Of a stretch of DNA of 64,000 nucleotides, positions 1 to 10,977 are shown piece after piece. The stretch is from Tretioscincus oriximinensis (lineage: Eukaryota > Chordata > Lepidosauria > Squamata > Gymnophthalmidae), in contig JAJVDF010000504.1 of the NCBI GenBank assembly GCA_022410635.1, forward strand, positions 677,851 to 741,850. Reading direction: 5' to 3'. The notes beneath the pieces were generated by a model. It had not been told where the DNA came from and ran no database searches. It saw nothing but the letters and a program-made list of their open reading frames with translations. The first letter of the stretch is position 1. Every line of letters begins with the position of its first letter. Position numbers and translations under genes: made by a program.

Positions 1-235
1 GAGAGAAATGCAAGATCCTACATCTGGGCAAATAATAGAGAAAAATGTAAGATCCTACATCTGGGCAAAGAAAATAAAAAGTGCACGTATAGAATGGTAG
101 GAAGATGTCTGAGCAACAGCACAGGTGAAAAGGACTTGGGTGTATTGGTAGAACACAGCTGATGCAATAAAGGCAAACACAATCCTGGGGCGTATTAATC
201 TGGATCACGTGAAGCAATTATTCTCTCTATTAAAT
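1..235 (+). mobile_element. CR1-A LINE fragment, reverse transcriptase C-terminal part
   Basis: The sense strand carries the CR1-A signature GCAAGATCCTACATCTGGGC (present twice, a small local duplication), then codons for a [21 protein letters not shown] segment and AKKANTILG. It matches the better copy at 20745-21510. It is cut off by the window start on the left and by diverged sequence near 240. Confidence 0.7.
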
Positions 236-261
236 TNCATTCTGTATTTANTTTATCCTAA

Positions 262-345
262 CTCTTTTGCCCATCAGCTTCAAACACTACGCCCTCATTC
301 TAGTGTTGTGTGATAGAGAAAATGTCCCCCACTATTCACCTTATC
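262..345 (-). mobile_element. CR1-B LINE short fragment
   Basis: This segment matches the antisense CR1-B region seen at 33440-33530 (TTTTGCCCATCAGCTTCAA, then the TGTTGTGTGATAGAGAAAA stretch). It is only about 85 bases long and diverged. Confidence 0.55.
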
Positions 346-412
346 CAATCACCAGCATCCTATATCTTTATCATCCACATCGACATATTTCTCTTTCTAA
401 TGTTGTATAAAT

Positions 413-1260
413 GTTTATTTTATTTACTTACATTTATATCCTGCCCTATACCTAGGCTGACCAGATGACCCCTTTGGGGGGGGGGGTGGAAACCCGTTTT
501 TGGGGTGCCTCCCGGTTTTCGCTGAGGATTTTTTTTTTCAAAAAAAGATAAGTTATAGACAACCCTTTGAATTGGGCTCGGTAGCGGATGGGCAGCCAGT
601 GCAGCTCTTTCAAGACCTGTATGATGTGTGTCCATCCAGACATTCCGGTCAGCAGTCNAGCGGCTGCATTCTGCNCCAACTGCAGCTTCTGAACCATTTT
701 CAAGGGCAGCCCCAGATAGAGCGCATTACAGTAGTCCAACCTGGAAGTTACCACAGCATGGATCACTGTGGCTAAATCATCCCTATTCAAAAGTGGCCGT
801 AAATGGAGAACCAGGCACAACTGAACATAGGCTACCCTGGCCACAGCCTAAACCTGGTTTTCCAGTGTCAGTGCAGCACCCCTAGATTTCGCACCCATCC
901 CTCATAGGGCAATTCTACCCCATCAAGGACAAGGCACCTCCCGACTTCACGCACCCATGATGCTCCAACACACAGCACCACTGTCTTGTCTGGATTCAGT
1001 TTCAATTTAGTGGCCCCCATCCAGCCCATCACAGTCTCCAGGCACCCATCAAACACTTCAACCACCTCTCCTGATTCAGATGGAACAGAAATGTAGAGCT
1101 GAATGCCTCTGTCCTGTCTGGATTCAGTTTCTATTGGACCACCTCCTGTCCATTACTGCTTCCAAGCACTTCAACCGCCTCTACCAATTCAGATGGCATG
1201 GAGGGAAACACCTGGGTGACATGTGCATATTGATGACACCTCACTCCACTAGCAGAAAAT
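413..1260 (-). mobile_element. L2-type LINE, 3' end of ORF2 (pseudogene)
   Basis: On the minus strand the frames read LRPLLNRDDLATVIHAVVTS, RLDYCNALYLGLPLKMVQKL and KELHWLPIRYRAQFK. This is the conserved C-terminal region of L2-type reverse transcriptases downstream of the catalytic core. A KLKLNPDKTVVL-like block lies upstream. The 3' tail sits at 413-455 (CCCTATA-type end with TTTA repeats). Part of the region is duplicated: a CCTGTCTGGATTCAGTTT block occurs near 985 and again near 1110. Stops and Ns make it non-functional. Confidence 0.8.
455..560. repeat. hAT-like MITE-type insert in the L2 tail
   Basis: The segment begins CTAGGCTGACCAGATG and holds G-rich and CCCGGTTTT-like sequence ending in an A/T run. 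A related segment lies at 11684-11810. The start resembles the TAGGGTTGCCATA termini of the elements at 17958 and 22200, so it may be the same superfamily. No target duplication was identified. Confidence 0.35.
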
Positions 1261-1801
1261 AGGCTCTTGGGCGGCCCAGTGCAGCTAAATGAATGGGCTC
1301 CCTCCAACCAGGTTTCCTTGCCTTGTTTTAAGCTCTTGCATGGCTGGGGCTCTGAGATNATTACTGTGCTGCATGCCAACAAGCAGTTCCGATTAGCACT
1401 GATTATTTCTTGTCGGCATGCGGCGCAGCAATTTGTGCATCAGCAATCCAGCTATGCAGTGCTGAAGAACTTAAAAATACCGTAAGGAAACTGGGCAGGA
1501 GGGAAGGCCCAGGTTCACTTGTGGCCCCTTCTGACGTCCTGCTTGCCCTATGGGTTGCTATGCCCCTGCCTTATTCAAAACCTCCTGGTTACCACTTCCA
1601 GGGACTTCATATAGATGTTAAATAGCATGGGAGAGAAAATCAAGCTTGAGAAAAACAAGTGAGTTCCTAGGACATTGAGCTACAGTCTCCCATGGTCATT
1701 CTCTGGTGTCGACTTCAGAGATAGGATCAGAACCATTGCAACACCATGCTACCAACTCCTAGACTTCATACCTCTCGAATGTTCCCGTGATCAGTGAAAT
1801 T
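1261..1801. other. Unassigned sequence
   Basis: No open frame or repeat that I recognise. Short frames here lack codon structure resembling any known family. Confidence 0.5.
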
Positions 1802-2325
1802 GGGTGAGTGGGCATCCAAGTGGCAAATGCACTTCAATTTAAGCAAGTGCAAGGTCATTCACGTTGGGCCAAAGAACCCCAACTACTCCTACCAACTGAT
1901 GGGAACCAGGCTTTCTGTGACTGAGCAAGNAAAGGATATTGGGTGTTGGTGGACAATTTGATGACGATATCAATCCAGTGTGCAGCAGTAGCAAAATTAT
2001 CCATGTTGGGGATAATTAGGAAAGGAATAAAAAACAAGTCAGCAAGTGTTGTTTTGCCTCTATAAATCTGTGGTGAGGCCACATTTGGAATCCTGTGTTC
2101 AATCTGAAGAGGGATATTATGGAACTAGAGAAGGTGCAGAAAAGGGCAACAAGAATGACCAAGGGTCTGGAGGAAAATCCCTTACGAAGTCAGGCTGCAA
2201 CATCTGGTGCAACTTCCTGCAAACTTCCCAGGTGCATCTGGTGGGCCTGTATGTGAGACAGAAAGCTGGACTCAATGGGCTCTGGCCAAGCCCAGCATGG
2301 CTCTTCTTATGTTCCTTTAGATTTT
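1802..2325 (+). mobile_element. CR1-B LINE fragment with internal deletion
   Basis: Sense-strand remnants follow the CR1-B reverse transcriptase order: KWQMHFNLSKCKV-like, then TKLSVTEQ-like, CLYKSVVRPHLE, and a jump directly to the 3' end (GGTGCATCTGGTGGGCCTGT ... TGGCTCTTCTTATGTTC). Compared with 33062-34268, the segment between the thumb region and the 3' UTR is missing. Confidence 0.8.
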
Positions 2326-2359
2326 TGGTGTCTATTTTATTTAGGGATATATAGATTAA

Positions 2360-2625
2360 TGGTAGTACTTTGAATTGGACTCAGTAGAGAACTGGCACCC
2401 AGTGCAGTTCCTTCAAGAGCAGCATAATATGAGTCTGCCCTGGCATTCCAGCCAGCAGACTACCTGCTGCAACTTCTGAACCATTTTTGAGGGCAGCCCC
2501 AGATAGACCATATTGGAGTAATCCAATATGGAAGTCAGCAGAGCATGGGATTCTGTGGCTAGGCATCCCTGACCAAAAGTGGCTGTAACTAGCAAATCAG
2601 ACATAACTGGAAATAGGCAGAAAAT
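2360..2625 (-). mobile_element. L2 LINE fragment
   Basis: Antisense to SILDYSNMVYLGLPSKMVQKL and LKELHWVPV-like codons. These are the same C-terminal L2 motifs as at 413-1260, but more diverged and without a recognisable 3' tail. Confidence 0.75.
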
Positions 2626-2791
2626 CAATGATTACTCAAGCTTTCTTCAGATTATTGAATAACTAGTGAAACTTTAACTCATGTTGCAGATTTGCTAATA
2701 CAATTTCTCTTCTATATATACTCTGACTTATTTCTGATCATCCATACAAGAATATAGGATAGAGTGAAGAAGAGTGAAGGCAGAACATTCA

Positions 2792-3030
2792 CACATAAGA
2801 GCATAAGAACCTAAGAAGAGCCATCCTGGATCAGGCCACAGCCCACCTAGTTCAGCCTTCTGTCCCTCACAGAGGCCCGCCAGATGCCCCTGGGCAGCNT
2901 GAACAGAGGAAAGCAAAATATGCTCCTGTTTATGACTCCCTGCAAGTGGCATTTCGGGAGTCCTTCCTGTTGCTCCATCCCGGAGGCAGCATCCAGACAT
3001 CCATTCTAGGACCCATTTATACCCTGGATA
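2792..3030 (-). mobile_element. CR1-B LINE 3' end
   Basis: Begins with the reverse complement of the octameric tail (AAGAGCATAAGAACCTAAGAAG). It continues through the standard 3' UTR blocks GGATCAGGCCACAGCCCAC and TGAACAGAGGAAAGCAAAAT. This is a typical 5'-truncated copy. Confidence 0.85.
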
Positions 3031-3254
3031 TGATGCATCTTTTCTTTGGACCCTTTTTTCCAACGACGTTTGCAGTATTTGCTACACTGAAATTTATTTT
3101 CTGTGTTCACGCCTGAATAATTCTTTCAAGTATCAAATAACCACTATGCTCAAAATTGAAAAAGTGAAATGAGCTAACAGTTTGTTCTGTGGCAAAAACC
3201 AACAGGCAGCAAACTATGGATAATTAGAATTCCAATCAACCTGCACTTTGTTAA

Positions 3255-3445
3255 TAGTATATTTATTTATTTATTTGTATTTATATCCCGCCCTATACCA
3301 GAAGGTCTCAGGGTGGCCAACCGTTGGGTGGTGTACATAGCTTTTGTTGCTTTCTCCACAAAGACACCCTGTGGAGTAGGTGGGGCTGAGAGAGTTCAAA
3401 GAACTNTGACTGGCCCAAGCTCACCCAGTTGGCTTTCATGGAGGA
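3255..3445 (-). mobile_element. SINE-A, 5'-truncated
   Basis: The antisense tail (TTTATTTATTTGTATTTATATCCCGCCC) is followed by the body with ACACCCTGTGGAGTAGGTGG and GTTCAAAGAACTNTGACTGG. The copy stops before the tRNA-like head. Confidence 0.85.
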
Positions 3446-3472
3446 GTTATTATTCATTGGTCCATTCAAGGA

Positions 3473-3645
3473 AGAACACAAGAACATAAGAGCCATCCTG
3501 GATCAGGCCAGAGCCCACCTAGTCCAGCCTTCTGTCCCACACAGAGGCCCACCAGATGCACCTGGGCAGCATGAACAGAGGAAAGCAAAATATGCACCTA
3601 TTCATGACTCCCTGCAAGTGGCATTTCAGGAGTCCTGCCTGTCTG
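3473..3645 (-). mobile_element. CR1-B LINE 3' end
   Basis: Reverse complement of the CR1-B 3' UTR: GAACATAAGAGCCATCCTGG, GGCCCACCAGATGCACCTGG, AACAGAGGAAAGCAAAATAT. It joins directly to a plus-strand CR1-A end at about 3646. Confidence 0.8.
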
Positions 3646-3646
3646 G

Positions 3647-3825
3647 GTGATAAACCAGCGGAACAGTTTGCCACAGGAGGTGGTGAGTTTGACTTTGCTA
3701 GAAGTCTTCAAACAGAGACTGGACAGTCATCTGTCTGGGATGGTTTAATGGATCCTGCAATGAGCAGGGGGGTGGAGCCCTGGAGGTGACCCTGGAGGCC
3801 CCTTCCAATTCTATGATTCCAATGA
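3647..3825 (+). mobile_element. CR1-A LINE 3' end
   Basis: Codons resembling GDKPAEQFATGGGEFDFARS mark the ORF2 C-terminus, followed by GGATGGTTTAATGGATCCTG and the tail CAATTCTATGATTCCAATG. It lies tail-to-head with the minus-strand CR1-B copy on its left. Confidence 0.8.
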
Positions 3826-4217
3826 AATTCAGGTGAATCTGTGCAGGTGAATCTCTGTGCTGCACACTGAACCATTTTCTAGTTATCCCAGTGGCGTTTC
3901 TGTAAACCAGACTCAAAAATGCAAACATGTGAGCACAAAGGGCTGTTTGCATGTGATTTAGTTTATTTAATACCATATAAGCTTATAGAGATAACATCTC
4001 TCACTGATTTATCAGGCATAACATAAGGACCGTCCTTTCAGGCTTCTAAGAGACAACTGACACACTGTTGGATTCAATTGGAGTAATGATGTCACATGGG
4101 AACCGTCTTCCACTTCCAAGCTTTAGGAGAGATGAGAAGGAAGAATTTTCTGGGACTTTCCTGATCCATGAACGNCTGGTGATGCTGTTTCCTACACCTA
4201 TAGGAGATCCCAAGCTA
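3826..4217. other. Unassigned sequence
   Basis: Non-coding. A duplicated GTGCAGGTGAATCT-like motif occurs near 3830-3855. Nothing else is recognised. Confidence 0.5.
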
Positions 4218-4380
4218 CAGGNTTTTTTCCTCCACTAGACTTATTCTGGGATATATTTCAGGATAGGGGCTTACCATTCATGTTCCAGTATAGACAATGG
4301 CAGGGCCTATTGTGGGCCTGTTGTGGTTTATACTGGCATGTGGGTGGCAGGCTCCCATTCTGCCATGATGACCCCACTCC
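4218..4380. mobile_element. Palindromic MITE, diverged copy
   Basis: Carries CTTATTCTGGGATATATTTC, then ATGTTCCAGTATAGACAATG, a GGCAGGGCCT centre and a TATACTGGCATGTGGGTGGC half. The order matches the self-complementary elements at 14597-14765 and 15588-15737. The termini are degraded. Confidence 0.5.
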
Positions 4381-4937
4381 ACATGGCAACAGAGCTTCCA
4401 TTATCCCCATGGAAATACCAGGGGAAAAGCTCCATTGCCCCGAAATACCAGATTACTGATGCTTTCAGGAATCAGTATGAAATGCTGCCGCTTTTGTTGG
4501 CATTCCATTCTTGCTTGGCATTGTGTAATATTGCTATCCTTTTTGTTATTTACAGTATGCAGACCTTANGAAGATATGCATCAAGGTCGTACAATATCTA
4601 GAATTATGGCTAGTCTGCCACCTGCTATTGGTTTGCAAGCGATACATATTGTTTTGGAAGTGGAATATATTTACCTTGAGATGTTTTCATAGCGGGAAAG
4701 GTGATTTCCATGTTTTTTTTCTTCTCATCCATTGAGGAAGCTAGCAGATCCTGGAAATGGGTTCTAAAANTGCAAGAGCAAAAAGAAAAGAACCCTAAAA
4801 GAGGCAAGCAATGCTTGTGCAATATAAAGAAGCTAATNCTTTATAACTTTAAAGTCTGAAGCCAAGTGTATAAAGGACTTCTGGTTAAAATATAGGTACA
4901 ATAAAATAATATACAATATAAACATTCCGTATAAATG
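4381..4937. other. Unassigned sequence
   Basis: No recognisable gene or repeat. Two short overlapping frames near 4323-4692 show no family motif. Confidence 0.5.
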
Positions 4938-5214
4938 TCATCGGTCTGTGGAATTCACTTCCTGAAGAGGTGGTGGTAGCTAACAGCTTGGATAGTTTAA
5001 AGACAGGACTAGACAGGTTCATGGCTCCTAGGATGGATGTCTAGATGTTGCCTCCGGGATGGATGCCATTTGCAGGGAGTCNTGAACAGGAGCANATTTT
5101 GCTTTCCTCTGTTCGGACTGNCCAGGNGCATCTGGTGGGCCTCTGGGTGAGACAGAATGCTGGACTTGATGGGCTGTGGCCTGATCCAGGATGGCTCTTC
5201 TTATGTTCTTATAT
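4938..5214 (+). mobile_element. CR1-B LINE 3' end
   Basis: Sense order: CTGTGGAATTCACTTCCTGA (WNxLPEE-type codons), AGGACTAGACAGGTTCATGG, GGGCCTCTGGGTGAGACAGA, then GGATGGCTCTTCTTATGTTC. It ends in the family octamer. Confidence 0.85.
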
Positions 5215-5390
5215 AAACAGAAGAGTCCACTGTATTTAGGAGAGTCCAGATAAAATTCCTCTGTTGGAGGAATTGGAGGTTGAAGATGCCAATACCAGAG
5301 GGCAGATGCGTTTTGACCTAACNTGTCTTCTTCAGTGGCCTGGTGTGTAAAGTTCAAGTCAATTACTGTAAAGTTCCACAAGACTTCAGA
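5208..5390 (-). repeat. Unclassified interspersed repeat sharing a CACTGAAGAAGAC...AAAACGCATCTG block
   Basis: The minus strand reads GGCCACTGAAGAAGAC, then GGTCAAAACGCATCTG and CCTCTGG. A related block, GGCCACTGAGGAAGACC ... GAAACACGTCTGGCCTC, occurs on the plus strand at 44045. Two copies support a repeat family, but I cannot name it. Confidence 0.35.
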
Positions 5391-5402
5391 CTTTTAAGCA
5401 TT

Positions 5403-5702
5403 TTATAAAGTATTAACTTCTTTATATTGCACAGCCATTGCTTGTCTCTTTTAGGGTTCTTTTCTTCTTCCATTGGGGAGCCNGGAGTGTGCTGTGCTAT
5501 TGTGGGGAGACACACACTGCAGACACACAGCTGGCTGGCATGCCCAGTTTTGTCTTACTGCTTTCTTTTATCTTGCCAACTCCATGCGGATTTTCCAGGT
5601 CTGCATAATTGAGTAACGTCCACATTCACTTTTAGATTGTGGGTCTACTCNTTGTGTAGAGGGGGCCTTCATGTGAAAATAAGGATCGTGTTGGGATGCA
5701 AT
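5403..5702. other. Unassigned sequence
   Basis: Non-coding. GCCATTGCTTGTCTCTTTTA near 5433 matches in reverse complement the 4790-4815 region (AAAAGAGGCAAGCAATGC), a short inverted repeat flanking the CR1-B copy at 4938. Confidence 0.45.
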
Positions 5703-5999
5703 GGCAGAAACGGATAGCTCAGTCGCTTAGGAATCCGTCTCTCACCTGGGAGGTGGGGTTTCGAAGCCCTGTGTCGAATGTGGCGAGGGCTGAGCACCTT
5801 CCATCAGCCTGTAGCTCCAGCCAGCCCAGCTATTCGAAAGCATGAATTGCAAGAAATTGCAACTGACTGCAAGTAGATACATGGGAACCACCAGAGCCTG
5901 GTGGGGAAGATAGAATATGAGCCTTCGGGCAAAATATATCCTTGTAAGCCGCCTTGAATCCCTTTGAAAGGTGAGAAAAGTGGGGTATAAGAACCCAGT
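5703..5999 (+). mobile_element. SINE-2, full length, tRNA-derived head
   Basis: The head has an A-box-like GGATAGCTCAGTCGCTTAGG and a B-box-like GGGTTTCGAAGCCC, as expected for an internal pol III promoter. The body includes GCAAGTAGATACATGGGAAC and the 3' end reads AAGTGGGGTATAAGAACCCA. The simple-sequence tail follows directly. It is not a functional tRNA gene: there is no acceptor pairing and the downstream body is conserved among copies. Confidence 0.85.
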
Positions 6000-6038
6000 T
6001 GTTGCTGTTGTTGCTGTTGCTGTTGNTGTTGCTGCTGC

Positions 6039-6072
<34 letters not shown>

Positions 6073-6157
6073 CTTCTTCTTCTTCTTCTTCTTCTTCTTC
6101 TTCTTCTTCTTCTTCTTCTTCTTCTTCTTCTTCTTCTTCTTCTTCTTCTTCTTCTTC
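6000..6157 (+). repeat. (TTG)n then (TTC)n microsatellite, SINE-2 tail
   Basis: TTG/CTG trinucleotides to about 6070, then almost pure TTC/CTT units to 6157. Long frames predicted here (poly-Leu, poly-Lys, poly-Asn) are artefacts of the repeat. Confidence 0.97.
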
Positions 6158-7011
6158 AAATGCTCTTTAAATGCTCCAAGAATTTAACTCCAAGACCTTC
6201 CCTCCATGGGTTTCATAAATAAAACAATTAAACGACGACGGAAGGGAAATGCTATACATTTTACACAGTAAATGGCCATAAATAGGAGGGAAAGGTTCAG
6301 CACAGAACCAGTGGAAGACCTGAAGTTCTTTTCGGAATTGCTTTTCCTGGTCACCTCTTGGGTAAAAAAGGTTCAATCTGGGTTTCTTCAAATTTGCCCC
6401 CTCGAACTCCATATCATGTTTTAACCTTTAATCAATAGTATATCTTGCCTCCTGGGAGGCGAATCACGTGGAACCTCTTATGTGGAAACGGCGAATGCAG
6501 CAAGAGCAGCTNCTGGGAGCTTTGACTGCTTTTGGGTATAAGCAACAGAACAGATCTTATTCTCGTAAGAGAAATGATTTCTCTATTAACTGCTCCTTAC
6601 TTTCAGCTCTCAGGTGGATCACGGGCATTTTATGAATAGGTGTGAAGTGTATGTGAGATTGCTAAAGGAAATTGGCTAATTTTATTGAAAGCATTTTCCC
6701 CATCCTTTCTTTTCAAGAATCCCAGACTCATCTTAGTCGCTCTTTATAAAAATAAGATCACGTGAACTCCAAGCTTCTGATATCATTCTGGATTTATCAT
6801 TGTAGAATTATTCAGCAGCTACAGCAGGGCGAAATGAGCTTGGACAAATCCATGTGGCTTTAGAGAAACATACGTAACAGGTAAGATACATCCGTCTGAA
6901 TGCCAGTCTCTGGGAAACAGGGGATGAGGGCAAGAATTATAGCTTGTTTATGCTTGCTTGATGGATTTCATATGCATCTGGCTCTGAAGATACGGTGCTA
7001 GACTACAAATT
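6158..7011. other. Unassigned, repeat-poor sequence
   Basis: No recognisable repeat or gene. The part at 6730-6850 is AT-rich and free of simple repeats. Confidence 0.5.
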
Positions 7012-7172
7012 TATGTATTTTATTTATTTGTACTTGTATCCCGCCCTATAGCCAAAGNTCTCAGGGCGGCCAACCATAGGCTGGCACTTATAGCTTTTGA
7101 TGCTTCCTCCACAACAGACACCCTGTGGAGTACATGGGGCTAGGAGAGTTCTAAAGAACTGTGACTACACAT
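7012..7172 (-). mobile_element. SINE-A, 5'-truncated
   Basis: Antisense tail TTTATTTGTACTTGTATCCC, then ACAGACACCCTGTGGAGTAC and AGTTCTAAAGAACTGTGACT. Truncated before the tRNA-like head. Confidence 0.8.
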
Positions 7173-7309
7173 GGGGTAGGATTCCCATTGTAGGAACCCT
7201 AGTGTAAAAACNGGATAGAGTTTTGTACATTTAATGGGTGTGCAGAAGCTGATGGAAAAACCCCTTTTCTATAGCCACTAAACCTTCAAAATCAGACTGA
7301 TCCTGTGGT

Positions 7310-7555
7310 TAGAGAGTCTGCTGGTTCAGTTCTCACTGCTCCACAAAACCAGCTGGTTACTGTGGACCAGTTAAGTTCTGTGGACCAGTTAGTCCTGTCT
7401 TAGAAGATCTCTCAGCCCCACTTACTTCACAAGATGTCTATTGTGAAGAAAGGAACAAAAGCTGCTTTGAGTCCCTTCGGGTTGAGAAAATTGGGGTATA
7501 AAAAACAGCCCTTATACCTCCTCCTCCTCTTCTTCCTCCTTCACTCTATCCGAGT
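7310..7555 (+). mobile_element. Sauria-type SINE with a different tail subtype
   Basis: The body block CTCAGCCCCACTTACTTCAC is followed by GCTGCTTTGAGTCCCTTCGG and GAGAAAATTGGGGTATAAAA, then CCTCCTCTTCTTCC pyrimidine repeats. The body resembles SINE-A but the 3' end resembles SINE-2, so this copy is an intermediate or mosaic subtype. The head is diverged. Confidence 0.6.
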
Positions 7556-7654
7556 TTTTATATGGCAAAGGGTTCCGGCACCTCATTTATGAACATCTGT
7601 ACTGGATGCACCATAGTTCAGCTAGGTAGCATTGCCCAGCATGGGTGATGGAAC

Positions 7655-8000
7655 TCTATGATTGTGCGATCACTTGGAAGGGACCCTCAGGGTCATCAAG
7701 TCCAACCATCTGCCCAGTGCAGGATTCACTAAACCATTGCAAATAACTGCCCAGCCTCTGTTTGAAGACTTCCAGTGAAGGNGAACTCACCACCTCCTGG
7801 GACAACCTATTCTGATGGTTACCACCCTTATGGTCAGAATTGTGTTTTTTTTTTTGTCTTCTGATATCTGATTTGAATCTACTTCCTTCCAGTTTCATGC
7901 TATTGTTTCTGGCCCTTCCATGTGCCATTGAACCCTCTGCTCTATGGCAGCTCTTCAGATATTTGTAGGCAGCTATCAGGTCGCCTTTCATTCCTCCAAT
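7655..8000 (-). mobile_element. CR1-A LINE 3' end
   Basis: Antisense to the ORF2 C-terminus: the minus frame reads MKGDLIAAYKYLKS, then ARNNSMKLEGSRF and SLEVFKQRLGSYL-like residues. It opens at the left with the degraded octamer region. Confidence 0.85.
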
Positions 8001-8107
8001 TCTGATGGCGGCAGCTTTGCTTGAGGTAAGTCAGGAAGGTCAACCGTGTCCAAGCAACTTTCTCTTTTCTATTTCAGAGTGACGAGGAAACTTTTTTGGT
8101 GAAGGCA

Positions 8108-8790
8108 ATTAGAATCATAGAATCCTAAAGTCGGAAGGGACCTCCAGGGCCATGGGGTCCCCCTGCGCAATGCAAGATTCTTTNAACCATCCCAGACAGA
8201 TGAGTGTCCAGCCTCCATTTGAAGACTTCCAGCAAAGATTAACTCACCACCCCTTGTGGCAAACTGTTCCACTGGTATATCATCAATGGGATGAAACAAT
8301 GGGTTTCATCCCATTGTTTCTAGTCCTTCCATGTGCCATGGAGAACAAGGCTGATCCCACTGCTCTGTGAAAAGCCCTTTAGGTATTTGTAAGCCTCCTC
8401 TCCGTCTTCTCCTTTGCAGACTAAACATCCCCAAATCCTTTAACCGTTCCTCATTGGAGATGGTTTCCAGACCACACATCACCCTTGTAACTCTCTTTTG
8501 AACTTGCTCTAGTATATCAATGTCCTTTTTAAATTGGGCCCCCCAAAGTCCTGTAGAGAAGAATAATTATTACACATGATCAAGATTCTATGCTACTCTT
8601 AGTACTCCCCAGGATTGTGTTTGCCTTTTTTGCAGCTGCTTCACCCTGCTGACTCATGTTTATTCTGTGATCTACCAACACACTCAGGCCCTTTTCACCT
8701 GTGCTGTTGCTCAGACATATTCCTCCCATTCTATATGTGCTGTTTTCATTATTTATTTATTTTTGCCCAGGTGTAGGATGTATGGTTCAC
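8108..8790 (-). mobile_element. CR1-A LINE, C-terminal ORF2 and 3' end
   Basis: Starts with AATCATAGAATCCTAAAGTC, the reverse of the CR1-A tail. It runs back through the QWNRLPQE-type region, the FSLQRRR-like block, and CAGACATATTCCTCCCATTC to the GATGTAGGAT-like site near 8780. Frames are broken. Confidence 0.88.
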
Positions 8791-8859
8791 TTATGAGGAT
8801 GGTCTAATGTATGTCAAGATGTTGCCTCAAGGGGGGTAGCGTATGGCTGCCACAGTGAA

Positions 8860-9108
8860 AAGGGACCAGGCCTATTCTCATTTGCACAATGAAAGGTCAG
8901 AAGCAACAGAAAGAAACNACAAGGGAGTAGATTCGCCTTAGGTATTAAGAAAACATTCTAACCACGAGGGTGAGTTGCCACAATAAGTGGTGAGCTCTCA
9001 TTTGATGGAAGCTTTCAAATAGAGGCTGGGCAGCCATGTGTCTGGGATGGTTTCATGAACTGGGCAGGAGGTTGTGAAGGTCCCTTCCAGCTCTTGTTCC
9101 ATNATTCA
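8860..9108 (+). mobile_element. CR1-A LINE 3' end, diverged
   Basis: Keeps the order of the CR1-A C-terminus (AACNACAAGGGAGTAGATTC, GAAGCTTTCAAATAGAGGCT, TGTCTGGGATGGTTTCATGA, AAGGTCCCTTCCAGCTCTTG) but with many substitutions. It is probably older than its neighbours. Confidence 0.65.
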
Positions 9109-9369
9109 CTTGTGCTTTTATCCCATCTCTGAGGTCTCCCTTTCTAGCCTAGAATGCTTGTGAAAAGGGGAAGGAATAGACTGACATGAAAACAATCCCA
9201 CATAAACCATTCCTAAGGCTGGGCAGAGGTCTTTCTTCTTATTTCTGGCTGAATATAGCTTGTGCTATCTGGCTTCACGTTCGATTTCAGTATTAATAAT
9301 CAACTCTACAAGAAGGCTGTTTAAAGCCTGTACAGATTAATTTCCCATTGGGATTGGGGCTTCATCAAA
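9109..9369. other. Unassigned sequence
   Basis: Nothing recognised. Confidence 0.5.
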
Positions 9370-9716
9370 CATTTATTTATTTATTTGCTTGTACTTGTAT
9401 CCCACCCTATACCCGAAGGTCTCAGGGCAGCCTACCTCAGGGCAGTGGTGCACATAGCTTTTGTTGCTTTCTCCACAACAGACACCCTGTGGAGTAGGTG
9501 GGGCTGAGGGAGTTCTAAAGAACTGTGACTGGCCCAAGGTCACCCAGCACATAGCTTTTGTTGCTTCCTCCACAGCAGACACCCTGTGGNGTAGGTGGGG
9601 CTGAGAGTGTTCAAAGAACTGTGACTGGCCCAAGGTCACCCAGCTGGCTTTCATGGAGGAATCGAACCGGGAGACTACTACATCTGAGTCCAACACTCTA
9701 ACCACTACACCAAACA
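9370..9716 (-). mobile_element. SINE-A, full length with internal tandem duplication (dimeric body)
   Basis: Antisense tail TTTGCTTGTACTTGTATCCC at the left; tRNA-like head at the right, with B box in GGAATCGAACCGGGAGAC and A box in CTCTAACCACTACACC. The body block of about 105 bases occurs twice (about 9440-9543 and 9544-9650). On the sense strand the junction is AGCTATGTG joined to CTGGGTGACC, identical to the junction at 52570. Confidence 0.88.
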
Positions 9717-9981
9717 GTATAATTATTATAATTATATTATTATAATAATATAATAATAAAACACATAATAATAATAATAAAACACATAATAATAATAATA
9801 AAACACATGATGGTAATAATAATTAATAATGATAATGATAATAATAACAATAACGATAATGATAATAATAACGATAATAAGAATAATAATGATAATAACA
9901 ATAACGATAACAATAACGATAATAATAACATAATGATAAGATGACGACGACGACGACCATAACGATAACGATAACGATAAC

Positions 9982-10059
<78 letters not shown>

Positions 10060-10060
10060 G
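9717..10060. repeat. (AAT)n / (GATAAT)n compound microsatellite
   Basis: ATT/AAT units with an AACACATAATAAT block, then GATAATAACG-type variants, a short GACGACGACGACC run, and a pure (ATA)n stretch from about 9980 to 10060. It abuts the tRNA head of the SINE on its left. Confidence 0.97.
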
Positions 10061-10977
10061 CAGTACCCAACCTTCCCAAGAAAAAGAATAAAGATCTTTT
10101 CCTGACTAGGTCCCTTCTTTTCTCTCCTATTTATTCTGGAACAAGTCACAACTAAGCCCACGGAAGTTAATGGCGCTTGACCAAACTAAATCTCCCGTTA
10201 ATGAGAAGCGAATTGGGCCATTTATCTTTGTGATTGAAGAAACATGATGTGGACTTTGATGTGCTCTAGCCCTGCGCATTTATTTGGCATTTCCACCATT
10301 TTTTTTAAAAAAATGTTGTTTTCTAAATCACGTTTGGAAACATCTCTTTCTAGTTCCCTTCCTTCCCTCCTTTCTCTCTCGTTCTTTCTCTCTTTCTCAC
10401 TCTCTCTCTCTCTCGTGCCCGCACACACTCCCTTTCTTTCCTTCGCTTTCTTGCAAGTCTTTGCAATGAGAGCAGTTTGTCCCGACTTTGTTGCCCTACT
10501 TGCTTGTGTTCTGTGAGAGATGCAGGGATCATAAAGAGCAAAGTTTTAAGAAAATATTTATAATTAAAGGGAACAGGTGGCTGTAACTAGTACGAGCAAC
10601 TGAGCAAACAAACCCACTGAGAGCTGAGGACTGGTAGGAACAGATGGGATCTTCTTTGTGCCTCTTTAATGAAGGCTGAGCCTGATCTCTCTTTTGGGTT
10701 TGGTCAAAGACAAATGCTCTTAGTTTGTTTATTTATTTATATTAAAACTTCCACCACTATGTTAATATTTCTTGGGTGGGAGACTGCAGAGGCTGGGTGG
10801 TGCCCAACGGCAAGCATGGTTGGAGGATATGAATTATCTGGATCCATTCCAGGGTGGCTCCAGCTCAGCCATGGGATGGAAACTGCTTTCATTGCCCTGA
10901 TGGGCAATCTCATTTGGGAGAAAGGCAGAGGGAATGTTACTCTGTTAGTCCTCCCGGATCCCTCAGCAGTTTTCGAT
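10061..10977. other. Unassigned sequence with a pyrimidine tract
   Basis: A CT-rich tract (TTCC, TCTC and TTTC units) covers about 10360-10440. The rest is non-coding with no recognised family. Confidence 0.6.

Noticed and set aside
5703..5775. tRNA gene (also at 15887, 32222, 52392)
   Set aside because: A and B boxes are present but there is no acceptor stem, and the same body and tail follow in every copy, so these are SINE heads.
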